The notes under the pieces were generated by a model. That model was not told where the DNA came from, made no database searches, and saw only the letters and a program-made list of their open reading frames with translations. A stretch of DNA of 9,377 bases from Acidiferrobacteraceae bacterium (lineage in GTDB: Bacteria > Pseudomonadota > Gammaproteobacteria > Arenicellales > UBA868): positions 5,852 through 15,228 of the forward strand of contig PAUU01000028.1 in NCBI GenBank assembly GCA_002713825.1, written 5' to 3'. The first letter of the stretch is position 1. Every line of letters starts with the position of its first letter. Below are positions 1 through 6,332 of this stretch, piece after piece. The translations under genes and the position numbers were made by a program.

Positions 1-563
1 GTCCCCACCAGATTGCTTAGCACGCTGAGGCAGCCTCCGAAGAGACGACCCTCGCATTTCAGCTCCGGTGTTTTCGAGACCGCCGTCACACTGATGCTCC
101 CTGTCCAGGGTCGGTCTGACCTCAATAGATTCAGGAGCGCGGTAACGTCTTCACCGCCCTGCCATAATGGAGACCCCGGCATGGGGGCATGCAAAGACGG
201 CCAATTCAGCCGAGCGTATAGCGCGCTTTGTAGCGCGCTGATATCAGAAAACCCGATCAAAACCCTAGGAACTTCTTTTGCCAGCGCATCCCAGTCAAGG
301 CGACTCAAGAGTTCGCTGGCACCGTAGCCGCCTCGGGCGCTGAGAAGATATCGGCTTTTACTGTCTAAAGCAGATTGCAGCGCTCCAAGACGAATGTCGA
401 CTCCGTCGATTTCCAAGCGTGTCTTTGCATCGATCGGACAAGGGGTGTAATCCACTTCAAATCCCTGTTGCCGAATTGCCGTGAGGTTCCGATCCAGCAC
501 GCCACTTTCTGGAGGGCCAGAGGGCTCCAGAACATGGATCGCAGCGTTGTCCATCTCTTTCAT
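1..563 (-). CDS. ldcA: LD-carboxypeptidase (peptidase S66), 3' end outside window
   Basis: Cytoplasmic serine peptidase that in characterised LdcA proteins removes the terminal D-Ala from murein tetrapeptides during peptidoglycan recycling. About 187 residues are visible, from an ATG at 563; a second in-frame ATG at 554 is possible, and neither has a strong Shine-Dalgarno. The start of the fold reads IHVLEPSGPPE (residues 9-19). An ARGGYGASELL segment (76-86) is the LdcA hallmark. IGFSDISAL (103-111) holds the expected nucleophile, Ser106. GRLFGGCLSVLSNLVGT (172-188) matches the conserved segment after it, with Cys where Asn is common. The catalytic Glu and His would lie beyond the left edge, so an intact triad cannot be confirmed. 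It starts 28 bases after the ABC exporter stop and is probably co-transcribed with it. MccF-type immunity peptidases share the fold, but the RGGYG motif favours LdcA. Confidence 0.88.
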   Translation of the reverse strand, partial: MKEMDNAAIHVLEPSGPPESGVLDRNLTAIRQQGFEVDYTPCPIDAKTRLEIDGVDIRLGALQSALDSKSRYLLSARGGYGASELLSRLDWDALAKEVPRVLIGFSDISALQSALYARLNWPSLHAPMPGSPLWQGGEDVTALLNLLRSDRPWTGSISVTAVSKTPELKCEGRLFGGCLSVLSNLVG

Positions 564-591
564 CAGCAAGTCGCCCCGATGACCGTCCGGC

Positions 592-3276
592 TCAATTTTC
601 CAGCAGGGTCTTCAGCGGGCCATCGCGTGCCATGAGCTCTTGGGTGCGACCCCGTTCGAGAATTCTTCCAGCCTCCATCACGACTACTTCTTCAAAGTGT
701 TCAACTGAACTCGCGCTCTCAAGCGCCCAGATGATTCCCCGACCGCGCATATGCTCGCGAATGCCCTTGATGAGACTGCCTCGCACATTGAAATCAAACG
801 GTGCCAACGCTTCATCAACCACGAGCAGATCGGGATGCTTCATGAGGGCTCTTGCAAATCCGAGCTTTTGCCGCTGAATACTGCTGAGTTTCCCGCCAGA
901 CGTCCCGACCTGCGCATGCAGTCCCAACTCCATCACATAGGCCCGTAATTCAACCGCATCAATCACTTCATCGATGCTCTTGCGTATCTTGCTCCGCAAG
1001 GCGGGTTTGCCAAAGGGCAGCGCCCCAAACAGCACATTGGACTCGATATCCAGACCGGGGTTGAGAGACGCCGGCTCGAGGAAATCTACCGAATCGTTCG
1101 TGTCGCCCAATTTTTCCCGAAGAAGCACTCGCACCTTGAGCAGCTTCGCTTGCAATGATTCATCGACAATGCCCAAACGGTGTTGCGCCGGGACCAGGCG
1201 GTAAACAAAAGACCTGAGAACCTCCTGATCCGATTCAGGCAAGGACTGCGGCGACTGATCTTCTGTCGCAGACAGTCTTCTTAGAATCTCTTCGAGAATC
1301 GGAAGATCATCTCCACTGATCAGGCTGAAACGCTCAAAAAGGTCGCTGTCCGGGCTGACTCCTTCAAACACCTCGGTCATCGTCTCGGCGACTTTCACTC
1401 CCAAATACAGGAATTCGTCGAACAGCCCGGCCTCTCTCAGCAGGTCGGTGACGAGAGGATTTGAGGGCAATAGCTCCGGCGCAAACTCAGCAGCCAGCGG
1501 ATAACCGAAGAGAATATTCTGCGAGACCGAAATATTGACATTGTAGGTATTGGGATTAAATGTGGTGACATCCAGGCCCTTATCCTGAAACTGTCTGCGC
1601 GCATCGAGAATCTTTGACTCGGTCTGCGCGTCGATCTGTGCATCAGCAATTCGCGTCGCAAGACCCATCTGGTATACGTCCTCTCCAAGGTCCGATACTT
1701 CAAGGACCTGCCTCGCCCGCTCACGCAGTTCTTCAATATCCTGAACCCCCACGGCGGCCAGATCCAGCCAGTCCGCGTCCGCATCGTCGACGCTGTTTCC
1801 CGAGGCGATTGATTCCCGTATCCGTTGTTTCTCATCAGGACCGTCATCGTCTTTTTGGGCCACAGGGGAATTAAAAAGCCCGTAATACAGGTTATGGGCA
1901 ATGGTCCCGGTGAAAATGTACGGTGTCGATCCGACCCATCCGACCCGTCTTCCGGTAACCGCTTCGGGCGTTTCCGCCCAATTGAGATGACCGACCTCAA
2001 TCTTGCCGGAGGTCGGCCAGATCAGTCTCGCCGCCAACGCCGACACATCACTCTTGCCGGAACCCGCCCCACCGACAATAGCAACATGGGTATCCAGAGG
2101 CACTGAGAAGGCCACGTTACTAACGGTCGTTGTCTCGTCGTCTACGTAACTGACGCCTTGTGCCTTTAACTCCCCTGATAGGGACTTGACTTCATCAGGT
2201 GCTTCAAGCAACGACTTGCGGATCATGTTCTCAGGCTCAAACTGATCCGCCACCTGGAGATACTTGACCCGCGTATCTTCAAAAACCTGATAGAACTTCA
2301 GCAACTCTTTCCACGGCGGGCCGATATCCTTGTAAGCCGCCAGAACGGCCACTAAAGCACCGAGTGAAACTTCCCCTTTGATGACCAGATAGCCGCCGAT
2401 GGAGAAAAAGAAAAAGGGCGTCACTTGAGCTAGGAAATTATTGAGGAACTTTATGAAAAACTTTCTGCGATAGATCTCCTCACGAATGCCAAAGATCCGT
2501 CCCAGATGGCCTGAAGTTCGGGCCTGCTCGAAACGTCCGCTGTCGTTGGCATGAATATCGGAAGCGCCCTGTACGGTTTCTCCGACATGAGTGGCCAACC
2601 CCCTCACTGTCTTGACGCGCGCCTTGGAGAGTGCGTTTACCTTCGCCTGCAGTTTTGGGATGAGGTACATCTGAGGCGGATAAAGCGCAATCGAAGCCAG
2701 TCCGAGCCAGACATCCTGCTGGAAAATGAAAGAGAGGTAAGTAAGCAGCAAAGCGCCCTGAAATGCCGGAGCGGCAATCGCGTCCCCAATCAACCCTCCA
2801 AGCGGCTCGGTTTCCGCCGTGATCATGGGGATGATTTCAGCAGGCGGCGTCCGGCGAATCTTGGCTGAAGGAAAACGCAGGATGCGCGCATAAAGATCGA
2901 ACCGGAAGCGGCGCAGCATGCGCTCTCCCAGAATTCCCTTATAAACATTCAGGTAGTACTTCAGGCCTCCCGAGGCCACGACAGCTACGAGAAACCCTAC
3001 CGAAAGCAGCATCAGAAAACTGATCTGGGTCACTTCGAAGCCAAGGATCGTCTCCGGCAAATTCTTGCCGTCGATCGCCTGGTTGATAATCCTTTTGGGG
3101 ATGTCCAGCGAAATATAGACAAGCGGCATCGTCAAGACGGTCAACAACAGCAGGAATAGCTGACCACGGAAGGTATGCCGCAGGACATAACGATAGATCG
3201 ACTTGTCTATTCGGGGATAATCTGGGTTATCCCCCTCGATTGAAGCCGTGGACTGATCTTTTTTGGGGTCGGTCAT
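592..3276 (-). CDS. ABC exporter half-transporter with expanded, divergent ATPase domain (894 aa)
   Basis: Inner-membrane ABC protein with a fused transmembrane domain and nucleotide-binding domain; substrate unknown. Hydrophobic segments lie near residues 39-57, 83-101, 169-187, 190-207, 282-299 and 302-315 (type IV exporter fold). The ATPase domain has Walker A GGAGSGKS (402-409), Walker B LLVVDE with the catalytic Glu (817-822) and D-loop APFD. The signature is LSSIQ (797-801) rather than LSGGQ. The Q-loop position reads VGSTPY, with Ser for Gln, and the switch His position reads WALES, with Glu near residue 853. About 275 residues are inserted between Q-loop and signature, so the protein is far longer than the usual 580-620. 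The insert is open throughout and gene-like, so a frameshift or fusion artefact is unlikely. Start chosen at MTDPKK: a longer reading to 3393 would run through the promoter. No clear Shine-Dalgarno. It would act as a homodimer or with a partner not seen here. Confidence 0.9.
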   Translation of the reverse strand: MTDPKKDQSTASIEGDNPDYPRIDKSIYRYVLRHTFRGQLFLLLLTVLTMPLVYISLDIPKRIINQAIDGKNLPETILGFEVTQISFLMLLSVGFLVAVVASGGLKYYLNVYKGILGERMLRRFRFDLYARILRFPSAKIRRTPPAEIIPMITAETEPLGGLIGDAIAAPAFQGALLLTYLSFIFQQDVWLGLASIALYPPQMYLIPKLQAKVNALSKARVKTVRGLATHVGETVQGASDIHANDSGRFEQARTSGHLGRIFGIREEIYRRKFFIKFLNNFLAQVTPFFFFSIGGYLVIKGEVSLGALVAVLAAYKDIGPPWKELLKFYQVFEDTRVKYLQVADQFEPENMIRKSLLEAPDEVKSLSGELKAQGVSYVDDETTTVSNVAFSVPLDTHVAIVGGAGSGKSDVSALAARLIWPTSGKIEVGHLNWAETPEAVTGRRVGWVGSTPYIFTGTIAHNLYYGLFNSPVAQKDDDGPDEKQRIRESIASGNSVDDADADWLDLAAVGVQDIEELRERARQVLEVSDLGEDVYQMGLATRIADAQIDAQTESKILDARRQFQDKGLDVTTFNPNTYNVNISVSQNILFGYPLAAEFAPELLPSNPLVTDLLREAGLFDEFLYLGVKVAETMTEVFEGVSPDSDLFERFSLISGDDLPILEEILRRLSATEDQSPQSLPESDQEVLRSFVYRLVPAQHRLGIVDESLQAKLLKVRVLLREKLGDTNDSVDFLEPASLNPGLDIESNVLFGALPFGKPALRSKIRKSIDEVIDAVELRAYVMELGLHAQVGTSGGKLSSIQRQKLGFARALMKHPDLLVVDEALAPFDFNVRGSLIKGIREHMRGRGIIWALESASSVEHFEEVVVMEAGRILERGRTQELMARDGPLKTLLEN
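904..1911 (-). repeat. Three divergent copies of an ABC 'xxNxxxG plus helix' module inside the ATPase domain
   Basis: Protein-level internal repeat within the ABC gene. Unit 1 (about 1654-1911) starts TGTIAHNLYYG and ends near DLGEDVYQMGLATR. Unit 2 (about 1378-1539) starts VNISVSQNILFG and continues into LLREAGLFDEFLYLGVKVAETM. Unit 3 (about 904-1056) starts GLDIESNVLFG and continues into VIDAVELRAYVMELGLHAQVG. Each has an Asn-(3)-Gly turn, then helical sequence, then a leucine-rich aaGL..(f/y)...LG-like segment. In ordinary ABC ATPases this occurs once, just after the Q-loop (TIxxNIxxG ... GLxxxV), so the region appears to be a tripled helical subdomain. Similarity is seen at protein level only; I did not find matching DNA, so the duplication is old. 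The precise unit borders are my estimate. Confidence 0.6.
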
Positions 3277-3285
3277 AGTGGTGGT

Positions 3286-3297
3286 TTGCGCTCGCAA
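3286..3297. promoter_or_regulatory. Inverted repeat TTGCG-CT-CGCAA in the divergent region, possible operator
   Basis: Perfect 5-base arms with a 2-base spacer, flanked by GG (3283-3284) and CC (3298-3299), which extends the symmetry with one bulged T. It lies just downstream of the predicted ABC transcription start and covers the first bases of its leader, a typical place for a repressor operator. It could instead fold as a small leader hairpin. No regulator gene is in the window. The function is inferred from position and symmetry only. Confidence 0.35.
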
Positions 3298-3314
3298 CCG
3301 CCCTCTTATAGCAT
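3286..3314 (+). promoter_or_regulatory. Weak candidate promoter for the glycosyltransferase operon
   Basis: Plus-strand TTGCGC (3286-3291; 3 of 6), a 17-base spacer, then TAGCAT (3309-3314; 4 of 6). If real, it overlaps the -10 of the opposite promoter and the dyad, so both operons would be controlled from the same site. The match is poor, but no better plus-strand candidate appears between 3277 and 3370. Confidence 0.2.
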
Positions 3315-3332
3315 ACCCCTGCTTCTTGTCGA
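3305..3332 (-). promoter_or_regulatory. Sigma70-type extended -10 promoter for the ABC exporter gene
   Basis: Read on the minus strand: TCGACA (3327-3332; 5 of 6 to TTGACA), a 16-base spacer, then TATAAG (3305-3310; 5 of 6 to TATAAT), preceded by TGC, which makes an extended -10 (TGnTATAAG). Transcription would start near 3298 and give a leader of about 22 bases before the ATG at 3276. This is the best promoter match in the 94-base divergent gap. It assumes a sigma70-like factor. Confidence 0.55.
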
Positions 3333-3370
3333 ACCTGTTCTCGGGCTCGACGCGACCCGGATCCCAACCT

Positions 3371-4603
3371 ATGCCTGTTGCAGTCGTACTCAAAGGCTAT
3401 CCGCGACTGTCGGAGACCTTCATTGCGCAGGAGATTCACAGCCTCGAGAAGGCCGGCGTGGACCTTGAAATTGTCTCGCTTCGCTATCCCACGGATCCCA
3501 CCACGCATCCGATTCATCGCGAAATTCAGGCGCCGGTGCTCTATCTGCCAGAATATCTTCACCGGGAACCACTGCGCGTAATAAGGGCATGGCGCGCCGC
3601 CCGAAAAGGCCCGGGGTATCTTGCGGCCCGGGCCCTGTGGCTCCGCGATCTGAAAAGGGATCTGTCGATCAATCGTATTCGGCGTTTTGGACAGGCTCTA
3701 GTTTTGGCCGCAGAGGCACGATCATCCACCTCCCTGATGTATGCCCACTTCCTGCATACCCCAGCGTCTGTCACCCGCTATGCGGCAACCGTTCGCGGCA
3801 TACCGTGGTCGTTTTCCGCTCACGCCAAGGACATCTGGACGACGCCAGATTGGGAAAAGCATGAAAAACTTGCCGACTGCACTTGGGGTGTGACCTGTAC
3901 CCAGGCAGGGTTCTCACACCTCAAACAAGTCGGCCCGGCCGGGGCCCGGCTCAGATTACTCTATCATGGTCTGGACACCGAGCGGTTCTCTGACACGGGA
4001 CTTAGGCACAGTCAGTCAAACGGTGTCACCGCACAACACAAGGTTAACCTGCTCAGTGTCGGACGAGCGGTTCCAAAAAAAGGCTTCGACGTACTGCTTG
4101 CCGCTCTGGCATCGCTCCCGCCCGAGTTTCACTGGCGCTGGCAGCATGTAGGAGGCGGCGACAAACTGCCGGCGCTGCAAAGCGCTGCCGCTGATCTCGA
4201 TCTCGACGAGCGAATTTCCTGGCTTGGGCCGCAACCCCAGGAGACAGTGTTATCTCTCTATCGGGAAAGTGATGTCTTCATATTGCCCAGCCGCATTACC
4301 GCCGGAGGTGATCGTGACGGTTTGCCCAATGTCCTGATGGAGGCGGCAAGCCAGGGCCTTGCTATCATCACAAGCGACCTCCCCGGCATTGACGAGTTCA
4401 TTGCGCCCGATAAACACGGTGTTTTGGTTTCTCCTGATGACGCTGAGGCGCTCTCCGATGCGATCCACCGCATCGGCACCAACCCTGAATTAAGAGCGGC
4501 CCTCGGCGCTGCCGCAAAAATCCGAGTGATCCAGGAGTTCGATCATCGGGACAATATCCAGCCACTCATTTCCCTAATCCAAGATGTGGCAGGCGCCGAC
4601 TGA
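3371..4603 (+). CDS. Glycosyltransferase, GT4-type (GT-B fold), 410 aa
   Basis: Predicted cytoplasmic or membrane-associated retaining glycosyltransferase that uses a nucleotide-sugar donor; donor and acceptor unknown. The N-terminal domain opens with VVLKGYPRLSETFIAQEI (5-22); the (F/Y)PxLSETFI signature is typical of the WcaL/AmsK-like group that acts in exopolysaccharide assembly. FSAHAKDIW (148-156) and YHGLDTERF (198-206) are standard interdomain GT4 motifs. The C-terminal donor-binding domain has SVGRAVPKKGFDVLL (229-243) and GDRDGLPNVLMEA (313-325), where the usual E-x7-E pair reads Asp316...Glu324. Start set at MPVAVV: the longer frame back to 3263 overlaps the divergent promoter and encodes no conserved sequence. 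No clear Shine-Dalgarno. It is the first gene of a coupled operon, and its stop overlaps the next ATG (TGATG). Confidence 0.88.
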   Translation: MPVAVVLKGYPRLSETFIAQEIHSLEKAGVDLEIVSLRYPTDPTTHPIHREIQAPVLYLPEYLHREPLRVIRAWRAARKGPGYLAARALWLRDLKRDLSINRIRRFGQALVLAAEARSSTSLMYAHFLHTPASVTRYAATVRGIPWSFSAHAKDIWTTPDWEKHEKLADCTWGVTCTQAGFSHLKQVGPAGARLRLLYHGLDTERFSDTGLRHSQSNGVTAQHKVNLLSVGRAVPKKGFDVLLAALASLPPEFHWRWQHVGGGDKLPALQSAAADLDLDERISWLGPQPQETVLSLYRESDVFILPSRITAGGDRDGLPNVLMEAASQGLAIITSDLPGIDEFIAPDKHGVLVSPDDAEALSDAIHRIGTNPELRAALGAAAKIRVIQEFDHRDNIQPLISLIQDVAGAD

Positions 4604-5736
4604 TGAAGATTGGCTTCTATGCTCCCATGAAGGCGCCTGACTATCCTTCACCCTCGGGCGACAGAACCATTGCCCGACTTCTGATCGAGGCGATGACCCA
4701 GGCCGGCCACGACGTTCGACTGATGAGTCAGCACCGCTCCATCGACATCGGTGGAGATCTGGAAAACCAGGGGAAAATCAGGGAGCAAAGTGCGTCTGAA
4801 GTCGCGCGCATCCTCGATCAACTGCCGCACCACTCTAATTCAATCGATCTTTGGTTTACCTATCACCTTTCCCACAAGGCGCCAGACTGGTTAGGTCCCG
4901 AGGTCTGTGAGGAGTTCGGCATTCCGTATGTGGTTGCCGAAGCCTCCTATGCGCCGAAACAAAAGAACGGACCCTGGCGCGAGGGGTTGTCCAGTGTTGA
5001 AACTGCACTTGGGCACGCGGCAGGCATTATTTCCCTCAACCCTCGCGACCACGAGTGCATTCAGCCCTTTCTGAAACTCAAGGCAAAGCAGCTTTCTCTT
5101 TTGCCGTTCACTCATGAAAACGCTTTGCCATCTGACCGCCGTGGTCAACTTAAGCAGGAACTAGGGCGCAAGCTCGACACCGACTCCGAACAGCCCTGGC
5201 TGGTTACAGTAGCGATGATGCGTAGAGGAGACAAACAACGATCGTTCAGCATGTTGGCCGAGGCGCTTGACGTGGTGACCGATCTCGCCTGGCGTCTCAT
5301 CATCATTGGTGACGGGGAGGCCGCTCAGGAAGCGAAAGACGCATTTGCGTCATTGGGTCAGGAACGCGTTTACTTTGCCGGTCAGTTAACAACCGATAAG
5401 GTGCATCCCTATCTAAATGCAGCAGATATTTTTGTATGGCCGGCAATCAATGAAGCATTCGGCATGTCCCTGCTTGAAGCCCAAGGCCATGCCCTTCCCG
5501 TCGTTGCGGGACACACCGACGGAACAGCCACCATTGTTCAGGATGAGCACACGGGGATATTGACTGAGCCTGAAAATACGGCTGCTTTTTCACAAGCCCT
5601 TAGGCGACTGTTGCAAAATTCCGAGTTACGCGAGCACATGGGACAAAACGCCCGGCAAAAGTTCCTTTCCTGCCATACGCTGAAAAGCGCCTCACAGAAA
5701 ATTGATACTTTGCTGCGATCACTGACGAGCGAATGA
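4603..5736 (+). CDS. Glycosyltransferase, GT4-type (GT-B fold), 377 aa
   Basis: Second nucleotide-sugar-dependent glycosyltransferase of the operon, only distantly like its neighbour. It starts MKIGFYAPMKAPDYPSPSGDR (1-21), with the usual first beta strand and a Pro/Ser/Gly-rich loop. Donor-site motifs are VAMMRRGDKQRSF (203-215), with the basic residues that contact the donor phosphates, IIIGDGEA (233-240), and the E-x7-E motif NEAFGMSLLEAQ (Glu284/Glu292). GHTDGTATIV (303-312) matches the loop before the last helix. No membrane segment is seen, so it probably acts at the inner face of the membrane. The ATG overlaps the preceding stop by one base and its own stop overlaps the next ATG by four, indicating translational coupling. 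Substrate unknown. Confidence 0.88.
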   Translation: MKIGFYAPMKAPDYPSPSGDRTIARLLIEAMTQAGHDVRLMSQHRSIDIGGDLENQGKIREQSASEVARILDQLPHHSNSIDLWFTYHLSHKAPDWLGPEVCEEFGIPYVVAEASYAPKQKNGPWREGLSSVETALGHAAGIISLNPRDHECIQPFLKLKAKQLSLLPFTHENALPSDRRGQLKQELGRKLDTDSEQPWLVTVAMMRRGDKQRSFSMLAEALDVVTDLAWRLIIIGDGEAAQEAKDAFASLGQERVYFAGQLTTDKVHPYLNAADIFVWPAINEAFGMSLLEAQGHALPVVAGHTDGTATIVQDEHTGILTEPENTAAFSQALRRLLQNSELREHMGQNARQKFLSCHTLKSASQKIDTLLRSLTSE

Positions 5737-6332
5737 CTGAACTGCTTTTTATCAGACACGGGCCCACCGAGTGGAACGAGGCGGGCCGTATTCAGGGACG
5801 GTCCGATATTCCCCTGAGCAATTCGGGTCGAGACGAAGTGCGATCCTGGACTCTTTCTCCCTCCTTTCAATCATGGGCGTGTTTTTGCAGTCCTCTTTCA
5901 CGGGCCCGGGAAACCGCAGCGCTTCTTGGATTTGAGACTCCTCAGATCGTTGACGATCTACAGGAAATGGATTGGGGAGAGTGTGAGGGCCACACGCTCA
6001 ACACACTGCGCGCCATTGATCCGGAAGCTTTCCGGCGCAATGAAGACCGCGGCCTCGATTTTCGTCCTGCCGGCGGGGAAAGTCCGCGTGAGGTCAAGGT
6101 GCGTCTTGCGCAATGGGTTGCTTCTCTGGAGGAAGAAGCCCTGCCAGCTGTTATCGTCTGCCATAAAGGAGTGCTGCGGGCCGCTCTCAGTCTCGCAACC
6201 GACGGGGATATGTTTGATGACCCGGCCGATAAGCTCCGCGAGCCGTGTGCACATCTCTACACAATCCAAGGTGACTCACTGCTGGTCAAACAACTGAACA
6301 TTTTGCTTAAGCCGTCAAAAATCAAACCATGA
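5733..6332 (+). CDS. Histidine phosphatase family protein (phosphoglycerate-mutase-like), 199 aa
   Basis: Cytoplasmic phosphatase of the two-histidine superfamily, which acts through a phosphohistidine. The N-terminal motif LLFIRHGPTEWN (4-15) holds His9 as the predicted phosphate acceptor. QGRSDIPLSNSGR (21-33), SPLSRARETA (53-62, with a phosphate-binding Arg), EMDWGECEG (78-86) and IVCHKGVLRAAL (141-152, second His at 144) follow in the usual order, so the active site looks complete. Members include phosphoglycerate mutases, CobC-type phosphatases and sugar-phosphate phosphatases; the sequence does not single one out. Its position between glycosyltransferases and a peptidase suggests a sugar phosphate or lipid-linked intermediate as substrate, which is inference. 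It has four-base ATGA overlaps at both ends. Confidence 0.9.
   Translation: MTELLFIRHGPTEWNEAGRIQGRSDIPLSNSGRDEVRSWTLSPSFQSWACFCSPLSRARETAALLGFETPQIVDDLQEMDWGECEGHTLNTLRAIDPEAFRRNEDRGLDFRPAGGESPREVKVRLAQWVASLEEEALPAVIVCHKGVLRAALSLATDGDMFDDPADKLREPCAHLYTIQGDSLLVKQLNILLKPSKIKP

Noticed and set aside
13..327. Plus-strand open frame of 104 codons at the left edge.
   Set aside because: The minus strand here encodes clear LD-carboxypeptidase motifs (ARGGYG, GFSD); the plus-strand frame is its shadow.
1..563. MccF-type microcin immunity peptidase paired with an export system.
   Set aside because: The RGGYG motif and N-terminal pattern match LdcA better, and no microcin precursor or adenylation enzyme is present. 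Kept only as an alternative because half the protein is missing.
1437..2000. Long second minus-strand frame inside the ABC gene insert, which could suggest a frameshift or a nested gene.
   Set aside because: Its product is rich in Arg, Pro and Ser without domains, while the main frame stays open and keeps ABC-like motifs throughout. The insert is therefore real coding sequence.
3263..3370. A 36-residue N-terminal extension of the first glycosyltransferase.
   Set aside because: The conserved GT4 sequence begins right at MPVAVV (3371). The extension overlaps the ABC gene start and has no recognisable content.
3277..3393. A 39-residue N-terminal extension of the ABC protein, starting at 3393.
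   Set aside because: It would run through the best promoter and the divergent gap, overlaps the opposite gene, and its residues look unlike any exporter N-terminus. The ATG at 3276 fits better.
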